DNA from: Candidatus Zixiibacteriota bacterium
Lineage (GTDB): Bacteria; Zixibacteria; MSB-5A5; SM1-73
Direction: 5' to 3'
DNA: 6,835 nt
Assembly (NCBI GenBank): GCA_029933635.1
Contig: JAOZNS010000144.1
Coordinates: forward strand, 1-6,835
Shown here: piece after piece, positions 1 to 5,666 of the stretch
How the letters are laid out: every line of letters starts with the position of its first letter
How positions within the stretch are numbered: position 1 is the first letter of the stretch
Translations under genes and position numbers: made by a program
The notes under the pieces: model-generated
What the model saw: the letters and a program-made list of their open reading frames with translations, nothing else
Database searches by the model: none
Told to the model about the DNA's origin: nothing

Positions 1-126
1 TGCAAACTGATTGAATCCTACAAAAAAACCAACATAAAAACGTTACGCTACCTAAAAATTGTAAAGGGCCTAAGGTGGATTTTCGGAGTTGCAAGTCTTA
101 ATGATAAACATATAGTTTTATTGTAA
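1..126 (+). CDS. C-terminal end of an unidentified gene, cut by the window edge
   Basis: Frame 1 is open from the first base to a TAA at 124-126, giving 41 residues that end in ...WIFGVASLNDKHIVLL. The other two forward frames close within the first dozen bases, so this is the only readable frame. The stretch is rich in Lys, Ile and Leu, with a basic segment (about residues 8-24) followed by a hydrophobic one, and is more AT-rich than the genes downstream. The stop lies 10 bases before the rtcA start, the spacing of genes in one operon, and it would explain why rtcA lacks a good ribosome binding site of its own. I do not recognise the family. An open frame of about 40 codons can occur by chance, so the call rests mainly on its position. 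Confidence 0.45.
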   Translation, partial: CKLIESYKKTNIKTLRYLKIVKGLRWIFGVASLNDKHIVLL

Positions 127-136
127 AGTTGCTTGT

Positions 137-1180
137 ATGTATCTTGAGATAGATGGTAACTATGGTGAGGGGGGAGGGCAAATTCTAAGAACGGCGCTTT
201 CCCTTTCATGCATTTTGCAAAAGCCAGTGAAGATTATAAATATTAGAAAGGGAAGAAAGGTTCCCGGTCTTCAGCCCCAACACCTTACTTCGGTCAACGC
301 CTGCAAGAAGATAAGCTCAGCCGAGGTCCAGGGGGATAGCTTGCAGTCGCTGAGCTTGAGCTTTTCCCCACAAAGAATAGAGGGTGGGGATTTCTCTTTC
401 GATGTGGCAGAAAAGAAAAGAAGCGCCGGATCTTCCTCTTTGATTCTGCAGACATTGTTTTTGCCTTTAAGCCGTTGTCAGGACAACTCAAGGATCAAGG
501 TATGGGGAGGGACTCATGTGCCCTGGAGTCCTCCTTTCGATTATCTTAAGGAGATTTTCGCACCAATGGTGGAAAAGATAGGATGCAAAATTGAACTCAA
601 GATCAAAAGATGGGGTTGGTATCCTAAGGGTGGAGGAGAGGTGATGGGTGCCATTCAGCCGACCAGAAGGTTTGTCGCCTTAGACTTACCGGAGAGGGGG
701 AGGTTGCTCAGACTGAGTGGACTCTCCGTGGTTTCCAATCTTCCCCAATCCATTGCAGAGAGACAGAGAGATCAAGCTATAAGGATCTTAAAGGATAAGG
801 GATTTCAGCCGGAGATCAAAATTTATCTGGCTCCCTCCATCGGTCAAGGAACTTTCTTCTTCTTAAAGGCAGAATTTGAAAATTCCTTAGCTGGCTTTGG
901 TGCCCTGGGAGAGAGGGGCAAAAGGGCAGAAAAGGTGGCAGAAGAAGCCTGCAAGGATTTTCTCAAATTCGCCCAAACCCAGGCGGCAATTGACCCCCAT
1001 CTGGCGGACCAGTTAATTCCTTATTTGGCTTTAGCTGATGATAAATCAACCTTCACCGTGTCAAAAATCACCCAGCATCTTCTGACCAACATCTGGGTGG
1101 TGAAGCAATTTTTGCCAACCCGGTTTTTGGTCCAAGGAGAAGAGGGGCAACCAGGAAGAATAACAATCATTCCTCCATGA
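137..1180 (+). CDS. rtcA: RNA 3'-terminal phosphate cyclase RtcA
   Basis: This enzyme converts an RNA 3'-phosphate into a 2',3'-cyclic phosphate using ATP, through a covalent enzyme-AMP intermediate, in the cytoplasm. All family landmarks are visible in the 347 residues, a normal full length: IDGNYGEGGGQILRTALSLS at about 5-24, KVPGLQPQHL at 41-50, GGTHVPWSPPFDYL at 124-137, and the family signature RWGWYPKGGGEV at 158-169. The histidine of TQHLLTN, His314, aligns with the adenylated catalytic His309 of E. coli RtcA. ATG 137 is the only possible start, because an in-frame TAG lies at 113-115 and no GTG or TTG lies between. No convincing Shine-Dalgarno precedes it, so coupling to the upstream frame that ends at 126 is likely. 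No RtcB ligase or RtcR regulator is in the window, so this copy is not in the E. coli-type rtcBA arrangement here. The identification is secure. Confidence 0.96.
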   Translation: MYLEIDGNYGEGGGQILRTALSLSCILQKPVKIINIRKGRKVPGLQPQHLTSVNACKKISSAEVQGDSLQSLSLSFSPQRIEGGDFSFDVAEKKRSAGSSSLILQTLFLPLSRCQDNSRIKVWGGTHVPWSPPFDYLKEIFAPMVEKIGCKIELKIKRWGWYPKGGGEVMGAIQPTRRFVALDLPERGRLLRLSGLSVVSNLPQSIAERQRDQAIRILKDKGFQPEIKIYLAPSIGQGTFFFLKAEFENSLAGFGALGERGKRAEKVAEEACKDFLKFAQTQAAIDPHLADQLIPYLALADDKSTFTVSKITQHLLTNIWVVKQFLPTRFLVQGEEGQPGRITIIPP

Positions 1181-1212
1181 AGAGGAAGTCTTACGTGTTA
1201 CAGGATAAACAT

Positions 1213-1226
1213 TCCGCAAAAGCGGA
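1213..1226 (+). other. Small perfect hairpin between rtcA and lpxH
   Basis: Bases TCCGC, AAAA, GCGGA form a five-pair stem with a four-base loop in the 78-base gap. The following bases are CAACTTTTG, so there is no clean U-tract directly after the stem. It could be a weak pause or processing site, or chance. It does not argue strongly against co-transcription of the two genes. Confidence 0.25.
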
Positions 1227-1258
1227 CAACTTTTGACCCCAAACTCACAATTTTCATC

Positions 1259-1999
1259 ATGTCCAAAAGTATCTTTTTTCTCTCGGATGCCCACCTGGGA
1301 GCGCAGGGGGAGCTGAAGGAGAAGTTAAAAGAGGAAAGGCTTAACTCTTTTCTTGAAAAGGTAAGACAGGAAGGGGAATATCTATATCTGGTGGGGGATA
1401 TGTTCGAATTCTGGTTTGAATATAAAAGTGTCATCCCCAAAGATCATTTCACGGTTTTAACCAGGCTGAGGCAACTTGTGGACCGAGGGATAAAGGTCAA
1501 CTACCTGGTGGGGAATCACGATTTCTGGCTGGGGGATTTTCTCCCTAAAAAGATTGGCATCCCCATCTTCAAACAGCCCTTGGATGTGGTTCACCAGGGG
1601 AAAAGGATTTTTATCAGCCACGGAGATGGTTTGGCGAAGAAGGATTTAGGATATAGATTTCTGAAAAAGATTCTGAGAAGTAAGTTAAATATTTTCCTTT
1701 ATCGGCAAATTCCGCCTGACATCAGTTATCCTTTAGCCAAGTTGGTTGCCCGAGGAAGCAGGAATTGGGTTGGGAGGCGGGAAACGGATTATCTTCAGGA
1801 TTATGAAAAATTTGCTAAAGATAAAATCAAGCAGGGTTTTGATGCGGTGATTTTAGCCCATACCCATGTCCCGACCTTATGTGATTTCGGTGAAGGAGTA
1901 TACCTAAACTTAGGCGATTGGTTTGAGCATTTCACCTATGGACGATTGTGTCAGGAAAGGTTTCATCTGGAAACTTGGGGAAAAGGAAGTCACTTGTGA
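1259..1999 (+). CDS. lpxH: UDP-2,3-diacylglucosamine diphosphatase (LpxH family metallophosphoesterase)
   Basis: This is a calcineurin-like phosphoesterase that most likely hydrolyses UDP-2,3-diacylglucosamine to lipid X and UMP, a step of lipid A synthesis at the inner face of the cytoplasmic membrane. The dimetal-site motifs appear in order: SDAHLG (Asp10, His12), GDMFEFWFEY (Asp47), GNHDFWLGDF (Asn86, His87), SHGDG (His121), and AHTH (His201, His203). The 246-residue length matches E. coli LpxH (about 240). E. coli has GNRDF where this protein has GNHDF, as in the LpxH-like proteins of Bacteroidetes-type genomes. ATG 1259 is the only start codon in frame after the rtcA stop. No strong Shine-Dalgarno precedes it. 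It reads in the same frame as rtcA, 78 bases downstream, so one operon is plausible. The superfamily is certain. The substrate is inferred from the FWFEY and FWLGDF surroundings, and a phosphoesterase of another specificity cannot be excluded. Confidence 0.85.
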   Translation: MSKSIFFLSDAHLGAQGELKEKLKEERLNSFLEKVRQEGEYLYLVGDMFEFWFEYKSVIPKDHFTVLTRLRQLVDRGIKVNYLVGNHDFWLGDFLPKKIGIPIFKQPLDVVHQGKRIFISHGDGLAKKDLGYRFLKKILRSKLNIFLYRQIPPDISYPLAKLVARGSRNWVGRRETDYLQDYEKFAKDKIKQGFDAVILAHTHVPTLCDFGEGVYLNLGDWFEHFTYGRLCQERFHLETWGKGSHL

Positions 2000-2227
2000 C
2001 ACCCGATTGATCGATGTTCGAGTGTTAACAAACAATTTCGATCTCCCTCGTCTTAAAATTATCTAATTTATATGCCATGCAGACTCTGCAAAGATATCTC
2101 TTCATCCTCAAAAGGTAATCCCTCTAATTCCATAGTGATGATTACCATATTTTCAGATTGTTTTTTTACACCCTGAGATTCTAAATTCTCAGATTATATT
2201 ATGGGTCCATCAAAGAACCCAAAAGAA

Positions 2228-2239
2228 GGGATATATCCC
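2228..2239. repeat. Perfect 12-base palindrome upstream of nfeD
   Basis: GGGATATATCCC equals its own reverse complement. It lies about 48 bases before the best TATGAT -10-like hexamer (2287-2292) and about 130 bases before the nfeD start. Two-fold symmetric sites of this size can be operators for dimeric regulators, but nothing else in the window repeats it, so the role is unknown. Confidence 0.3.
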
Positions 2240-2286
2240 CCCTAAGTATGATTAATTCAGCAGTCCCAAAATTAAATTGGCTCTCT

Positions 2287-2321
2287 TATGATATTTTTGT
2301 TGCTTTCTTAGGTTTTATAAG
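2287..2321 (+). promoter_or_regulatory. Possible promoter elements for the nfeD unit
   Basis: Two -10-like hexamers lie in the AT-rich leader: TATGAT at 2287-2292 and TATAAG at 2316-2321, each five of six to TATAAT. The best -35-like partner for the second is a poor TTTTTG (2294-2299) at 16 bases; the first has no recognisable -35 at 17 bases. A promoter is expected here because a new transcription unit begins, but if the host belongs to a group with a different primary sigma consensus these matches may mean little. Confidence 0.2.
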
Positions 2322-2371
2322 ATATCTTGTTTATTAAGAAAGCAAAGGCATTATCAAATTGTGGGTGGTAT

Positions 2372-3658
2372 ATGAAGAAAAGTGTTTTAATCTCTGTGCT
2401 TTTACTCTTTTTTTTCGCAACTGGAGCGGTTTCTGCTTCAGATCCTCATGTCAATTTGGTCATCATCGATGGCCCCATCGGACCCGTCTCAGCTCGCATC
2501 ATCGGGCAAGCAATTGCTTCTTCAGTGAAAGATAGCGCTGAAGCTCTGGTCATAGAGTTGAACACCCCGGGTGGACTGGATGAGTCCATGCGGATCATCA
2601 CAAGAAAGGTGTTGAACTCAGAGGTGCCGATCGTGGTGTATATTTCCCCCGCGGGATCGCGGGCTGCTTCTGCCGGAGTGTTCATCACTTTAAGCGCCCA
2701 CATCGCCGCCATGACTCCAGGAACCAACATCGGTGCGGCTCATCCGATTTCCATCGGAGCACAGATGGACTCCACCATGGCAGAGAAGGTGGTCAATGAT
2801 GCCGCCGCCTACATAAGAAGTATCGCCAGCAAAAGGGGAAGAAACGAAAAATGGGCCGAGGAGGCGGTGCGGAAAAGCGTCTCCATCACGGAGAGGGAGG
2901 CTTTGAAGTTGAACGTCATCGATCTGGTAGCCAACGATCTCCGGGAGCTGCTCGATTCCTGCGATGGAAGAAAGGTAAGCCTTCCTTCCGGAGACAAGGT
3001 GCTTAAGACCAAAGGCATAGAAGTGGAGCGAATTCATATAAGCTTAAGGGATAGAATCTTAGAGGTGATCACCAATCCCACCATCGCCTATATTCTTCTC
3101 ACCTTGGGGATGTGGGGACTTTTCTTCGAACTGTCCAATCCGGGAGCGATCTTCCCCGGAATTGTGGGGGTGATATGTTTGATCTTGGCGTTTTTTGCCC
3201 TGCAGAGCCTGCCCATCAATTATGCGGGATTGCTTTTGATGATTCTGGCTTTGATTTTGTTTATACTGGAGGTAAAAATTGTGAGTCATGGAGCACTGAC
3301 CATTGGAGGAATAATATCTATGGTTTTAGGATCATTGCTTCTGTTCGAATCTCCCCTGCCATATATGCGGGTGTCGCTGGTGGTGATCGTAACCATCGTC
3401 GCCGCCACCGCCTTGTTTTTTATATTTGCTATGGGAATGGCTATTCGAGCTCAGAGACGGAAGGTGACCACCGGAGACACAGGCTTGGTGGGCGAAGTGG
3501 GGGTGGCCCGAACCCCGCTTAATCCAGAAGGTGATGTATTCATCCATGGCGAGATCTGGAAGGCTGAGGCGGATCAACATATAAGAAAAGGGGAGAAGGT
3601 AATAGTCAAAGGGGTGGAACATCTTACCTTAAAGGTGACCAAATACAACCCGAGGTGA
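2372..3658 (+). CDS. Long-form NfeD membrane-bound serine protease (ClpP-class, PH1510-like)
   Basis: Long NfeD proteins join a ClpP/SppA-fold protease domain to a membrane region and an OB-fold domain. Visible in order over 428 residues: a signal peptide (MKK, hydrophobic 4-19, likely cleavage after VSA at 20-22); a protease domain at about 26-215 with NTPGG (64-68), AASAG whose Ser100 fits the nucleophile, GTNIGAAHP (117-125), and Lys139 in MAEKVVNDAAAY as candidate base, comparable to Ser97/Lys138 of PH1510; five hydrophobic segments at about 236-255, 259-280, 284-301, 310-325 and 335-357; and an NfeD OB domain from about 368 to the end (GDTGLVGEVG). The length is normal for the family. 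ATG 2372 is chosen because it gives a textbook signal peptide; a TTG at 2327 would add 15 residues that bury it. The GGGTGG before the ATG is a weak, close binding site. The slipin gene follows after 46 bases, the classic NfeD-stomatin pairing. Confidence 0.93.
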   Translation: MKKSVLISVLLLFFFATGAVSASDPHVNLVIIDGPIGPVSARIIGQAIASSVKDSAEALVIELNTPGGLDESMRIITRKVLNSEVPIVVYISPAGSRAASAGVFITLSAHIAAMTPGTNIGAAHPISIGAQMDSTMAEKVVNDAAAYIRSIASKRGRNEKWAEEAVRKSVSITEREALKLNVIDLVANDLRELLDSCDGRKVSLPSGDKVLKTKGIEVERIHISLRDRILEVITNPTIAYILLTLGMWGLFFELSNPGAIFPGIVGVICLILAFFALQSLPINYAGLLLMILALILFILEVKIVSHGALTIGGIISMVLGSLLLFESPLPYMRVSLVVIVTIVAATALFFIFAMGMAIRAQRRKVTTGDTGLVGEVGVARTPLNPEGDVFIHGEIWKAEADQHIRKGEKVIVKGVEHLTLKVTKYNPR

Positions 3659-3691
3659 TAGGAAAAGGGTTGGCTGTCTTCTAACTTTATG

Positions 3692-3704
3692 AAAGGAGGA
3701 TCTA
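3692..3704 (+). promoter_or_regulatory. Strong ribosome binding site of the slipin gene
   Basis: AAAGGAGG at 3692-3699 lies five bases before ATG 3705. It is a near-ideal Shine-Dalgarno, fixes the slipin start, and is much stronger than the site of nfeD upstream, suggesting higher translation of the scaffold protein than of its protease. Confidence 0.85.
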
Positions 3705-4487
3705 ATGGCTGGAGCAGGACTTTTAACCATCATAATCATCGGACTGTTTATCCTGGCTAATGCCATTCGCATATTGAGGGAGTATGAAAGAGGAGTGATA
3801 TTCAGACTGGGCAGATTGATCGGAGCCAAAGGTCCGGGTTTGATTCTTCTTATCCCCATAGTTGATCGCATGGTGAGGGTGAGCTTGAGGGTGGTCACCA
3901 TGGATGTGCCCGCTCAGGATGTTATCACCCGCGATAATGTGTCGGTTAAGGTGAACGCGGTGGTCTATTTTCGGGTGATGGATGCCAACAAAGCCATCGT
4001 GGCGGTGGAAGATTACTTATATGCCACCTCCATGATCTCCCAGACCACCTTAAGGAGCGTTCTGGGTCAGGTGGAGCTGGATGATCTTTTGACCAACCGG
4101 GAGAAGATCAACCGGCAACTTCAGCATATCATCGATGATCAGACCGAGCCTTGGGGGATAAAAGTATCGGTGGTGGAGGTGAAGAACGTCGATCTGCCAG
4201 AGGAGATGCGAAGAGCCATCGCCCGCCAGGCGGAGGCGGAAAGGGAGAGAAGAGCCAAGGTCATCCATGCGGAGGGAGAGTATCAGGCCGCAGAGAATTT
4301 AGCCTCGGCCGCAGAGGTGATCAGCAAGACCCCGGTGGGAATTCAGCTGAGGTTTTTGCAGACCCTGACCGAGGTGGCTACCGAAAGAAATTCCACCACC
4401 ATCTTCCCTGTGCCCATAGACCTTTTCGCACCATTTCTGAAAAAGTTTGCCAAAGAGGAGGGAGAAGATAAAAAGAAAGGCGAATGA
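3705..4487 (+). CDS. Slipin / stomatin-like SPFH (Band 7) membrane protein
   Basis: Stomatin-family proteins insert one hydrophobic hairpin in the membrane and oligomerise into scaffolds. This 260-residue protein shows the bacterial slipin plan: a membrane segment at about 5-22; the Band 7/SPFH core at about 26-160, starting EYERGVIFRLGRL and containing KGPGLILLIPIVD (42-54), the RDNVSVKVNAVVYFRV strand set (76-91) and TTLRSVLGQVELDDLL (114-129); an Ala/Glu/Arg-rich coiled coil at about 172-205; and a hydrophobic C-terminal stretch TTIFPVPIDLFAPFL (231-245) before a Lys/Glu tail. In Pyrococcus the partner protease PH1510 cuts PH1511 in the equivalent hydrophobic C-terminal stretch, so this is the probable target of the NfeD encoded 46 bases upstream. 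HflK/HflC and flotillins share the domain, but length and neighbour fit slipin best. Start supported by a near-perfect Shine-Dalgarno. Confidence 0.95.
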   Translation: MAGAGLLTIIIIGLFILANAIRILREYERGVIFRLGRLIGAKGPGLILLIPIVDRMVRVSLRVVTMDVPAQDVITRDNVSVKVNAVVYFRVMDANKAIVAVEDYLYATSMISQTTLRSVLGQVELDDLLTNREKINRQLQHIIDDQTEPWGIKVSVVEVKNVDLPEEMRRAIARQAEAERERRAKVIHAEGEYQAAENLASAAEVISKTPVGIQLRFLQTLTEVATERNSTTIFPVPIDLFAPFLKKFAKEEGEDKKKGE

Positions 4488-4516
4488 AAACATCTTCAAT
4501 AAGGATGGTTTTTGAT

Positions 4517-4530
4517 GGAGGTGAGGAGAG
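4517..4530 (+). promoter_or_regulatory. Strong ribosome binding site deciding the start at 4531
   Basis: GGAGGTGA at 4517-4524 lies six bases before ATG 4531. A second in-frame ATG at 4549 has only GAAAGG upstream, so 4531 is preferred. The site lies in the 43-base gap after the slipin stop, which favours translation from a shared transcript. Confidence 0.8.
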
Positions 4531-5517
4531 ATGGGGAAAGGCTTTCTAATGAAGGTTATTTGTGCTGGAATAGTCATATTAATGACCCTTCGCTGGGGTT
4601 GTGTCAGGAAGAAGCCTACCTCACTAGAAGAGATCCCCATCTACCTGATAAAGGATTATTTTCCTTTAAATGATGGAGATGAGTGGATCTGGGAGAAAGA
4701 GGTTGATTCCATTCCAGAACCTTTTCTAGATGGGGATATTAACTTGGGCGAGCCATATTGGGATGCCAACAACAATGGCGTTTATGATTTTGGAGAAGAA
4801 TATGAGGACTTGAACTCCAATGGAAAATACGATGGACCCAATGATCCATGGGCTCCTGGTGTCCCTTATATTGATCGCAATGACGATGGGAAATACGATC
4901 TTCCAAATGGAAGATGGGATGAAGGCGAGCTTTGGTTAGATTTGGACTCAAATGGTGCGTGGGACTGGCTTCAAGCTCGTGATACTATCCGACTAAGAGG
5001 CAGGGTCATCGAAGATGCATATATCTCAGATGAGGGTAGTGCGGTCTCTATTCTATACTTGACTTCAGTTGGGGGAGGTGGCGACTTTGTGATCCGCTAT
5101 AACCAGAATGATTTCTCCAATGACAGCTTGGGCTTGAGATGGCACTCACACACTACAGGATGGATCTTTGACCCTGAAGACGACTTGAAGGATCATGGAC
5201 CAATTACTATTGCCAAGGCAGGTATCCAGGTTGGGGATTCAGTGATTAACGCAGACACGTGTGATACTTTAGATATTTATGTTTGGATTTCTGTGTTCGA
5301 AGGAGTGGAGAATATAACAGTTCCTGCGGGGGACTTTCGAGATTGCTTGAAATTCAGATCAGTCGCTTCAGGATGGACAGGCAACATGGAAAGATATAAT
5401 GGCACCAGCTATCAGTGGTATGCGAAAAATGTGGGGCTGGTGCAATCAGAAGGACCCCGGCAGGACGAGTATTGGCTTCTTAAAAGTGCCAAGATTAACG
5501 GCAAAAGTTACCCATAG
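4531..5517 (+). CDS. Probable exported protein with four Asp/Asn-Gly calcium-loop-like repeats
   Basis: I do not recognise a named family. The 328 residues begin with a basic then hydrophobic segment (LMKVICAGIVILMTL, about 6-20) followed by RWGC, so it may be a lipoprotein anchored at Cys24. The -3 Arg and -2 Trp make the lipobox poor, and simple export or an N-terminal anchor is possible. Next comes YFPLNDGDEWIWE (43-55), an opening common in envelope proteins of FCB-type bacteria. Residues 73-145 hold four repeats of consensus G-[EV]-x-[YW]-x-D-x-[ND]-x-[ND]-G-x-[YW]-D, with loops starting at Asp78, Asp93, Asp115 and Asp137, resembling EF-hand or dockerin calcium loops. Only the first has Glu at loop position 12 (Glu89). 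The C-terminal half looks beta-rich, with VPAGDFRDCLKF (264-275) and WYAKNVGLVQSEG (296-308), a pattern seen in uncharacterised secreted proteins. Calcium binding is inferred. It follows slipin by 43 bases, so co-expression is likely. Confidence 0.85.
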   Translation: MGKGFLMKVICAGIVILMTLRWGCVRKKPTSLEEIPIYLIKDYFPLNDGDEWIWEKEVDSIPEPFLDGDINLGEPYWDANNNGVYDFGEEYEDLNSNGKYDGPNDPWAPGVPYIDRNDDGKYDLPNGRWDEGELWLDLDSNGAWDWLQARDTIRLRGRVIEDAYISDEGSAVSILYLTSVGGGGDFVIRYNQNDFSNDSLGLRWHSHTTGWIFDPEDDLKDHGPITIAKAGIQVGDSVINADTCDTLDIYVWISVFEGVENITVPAGDFRDCLKFRSVASGWTGNMERYNGTSYQWYAKNVGLVQSEGPRQDEYWLLKSAKINGKSYP

Positions 5518-5547
5518 TAATCGCAAGTCAAGCATGACGCAGTAATT

Positions 5548-5583
5548 GTCAACCGCCCCTGCCAATGGCGAGGGGTGGTTGAC
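5548..5583. repeat. Long hairpin after the repeat-protein gene
   Basis: GTCAACC (5548-5554) pairs with GGTTGAC (5577-5583), then a G-T wobble, CCCCT (5556-5560) with AGGGG (5571-5575), and GCC (5561-5563) with GGC (5567-5569) with one bulged G at 5570; the loop is AAT. That is about 16 pairs over 36 bases. No U-run follows on either strand, so it is not a standard intrinsic terminator. It looks like an intergenic palindromic repeat unit or an RNA processing or stabilising structure at the end of the nfeD unit. Confidence 0.7.
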
Positions 5584-5598
5584 CTACCAATCTAAAAA

Positions 5599-5646
5599 CC
5601 TCTCCCCCTCTCCGCAAATGCGGAGAGGGAGAAACAGGGGGTGAGG
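5599..5646. repeat. Palindromic intergenic repeat directly before rmuC
   Basis: An inner perfect ten-pair stem CCCTCTCCGC (5606-5615) and GCGGAGAGGG (5620-5629) encloses an AAAT loop. An outer pair of arms, CCTCTCCCC from 5599 and GGGGTGAGG ending at 5646, are complementary with one mismatch and share bases with the inner stem, so two folds may compete. The CCTCTCCCC...GGGGTGAGG style is that of short palindromic elements dispersed between genes in many bacterial genomes. The right arm overlaps a potential GTG start (5646) and a Shine-Dalgarno-like GGGGGTGA (5637-5644). The structure itself is certain; its dispersed nature is inferred. Confidence 0.7.
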
Positions 5647-5666
5647 TGAAAACGGGAAGTATTTCC

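Larger units (their letters stand above)
2000..2371. other. AT-rich intergenic region between two transcription units
   Basis: About 370 bases, clearly more AT-rich than the flanking genes, with stops in all three forward frames and no tRNA-like or rRNA-like structure seen. Small features only: an imperfect hairpin just after the lpxH stop (1999-2006 with 2018-2025, one mismatch, no U-tract); a six-pair inverted repeat CTGAGA/TCTCAG (2173-2178 with 2187-2192) flanked on its left by a run of seven T; a perfect 12-base palindrome GGGATATATCCC at 2228-2239; and a short minus-strand open frame at 2068-2193. No convincing intrinsic terminator for the rtcA-lpxH unit is visible. The promoter of the nfeD unit is expected in the right-hand part. 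Confidence 0.6.

Noticed and set aside
89..116. Promoter-like TTGCAA (89-94), 16 bases, TATAGT (111-116) before rtcA
   Set aside because: It lies inside the probable coding end of the upstream gene and would leave a leader of only about 14 bases without a Shine-Dalgarno; chance match in AT-rich DNA is more likely.
1999..2030. Intrinsic terminator after lpxH
   Set aside because: The only stem (1999-2006 with 2018-2025) has a mismatch and an 11-base loop, and no run of T follows.
2327..2371. TTG start at 2327 for the NfeD gene, adding 15 residues
   Set aside because: The extension places polar residues ahead of a textbook signal peptide starting at ATG 2372, and no Shine-Dalgarno precedes the TTG.
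2690..3037. Minus-strand open frame of 115 codons under the NfeD protease domain
   Set aside because: Antisense to conserved catalytic motifs, no binding site or domain; typical shadow frame.
3112..3522. Long second-frame open reading inside the nfeD gene (136 codons, + strand)
   Set aside because: It overlaps the well-supported membrane region of NfeD entirely, and its translation shows no recognisable domain; a shadow of the real frame.
4151..4471. Long second-frame open reading inside the slipin gene (106 codons, + strand)
   Set aside because: Gly/Arg-rich low-complexity translation fully within the slipin gene; arises from the codon pattern of the coiled-coil part.
5548..5646. CRISPR-like or attachment-site reading of the paired hairpins
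   Set aside because: The two hairpins have different sequences, there is no repeat-spacer periodicity, and no integrase, tRNA or cas gene is present.
5646..5666. GTG start at 5646 for rmuC
   Set aside because: It lies at the edge of the palindromic repeat with its binding site too close; ATG 5667 puts the membrane segment at the N-terminus as usual for RmuC. Not fully excluded.
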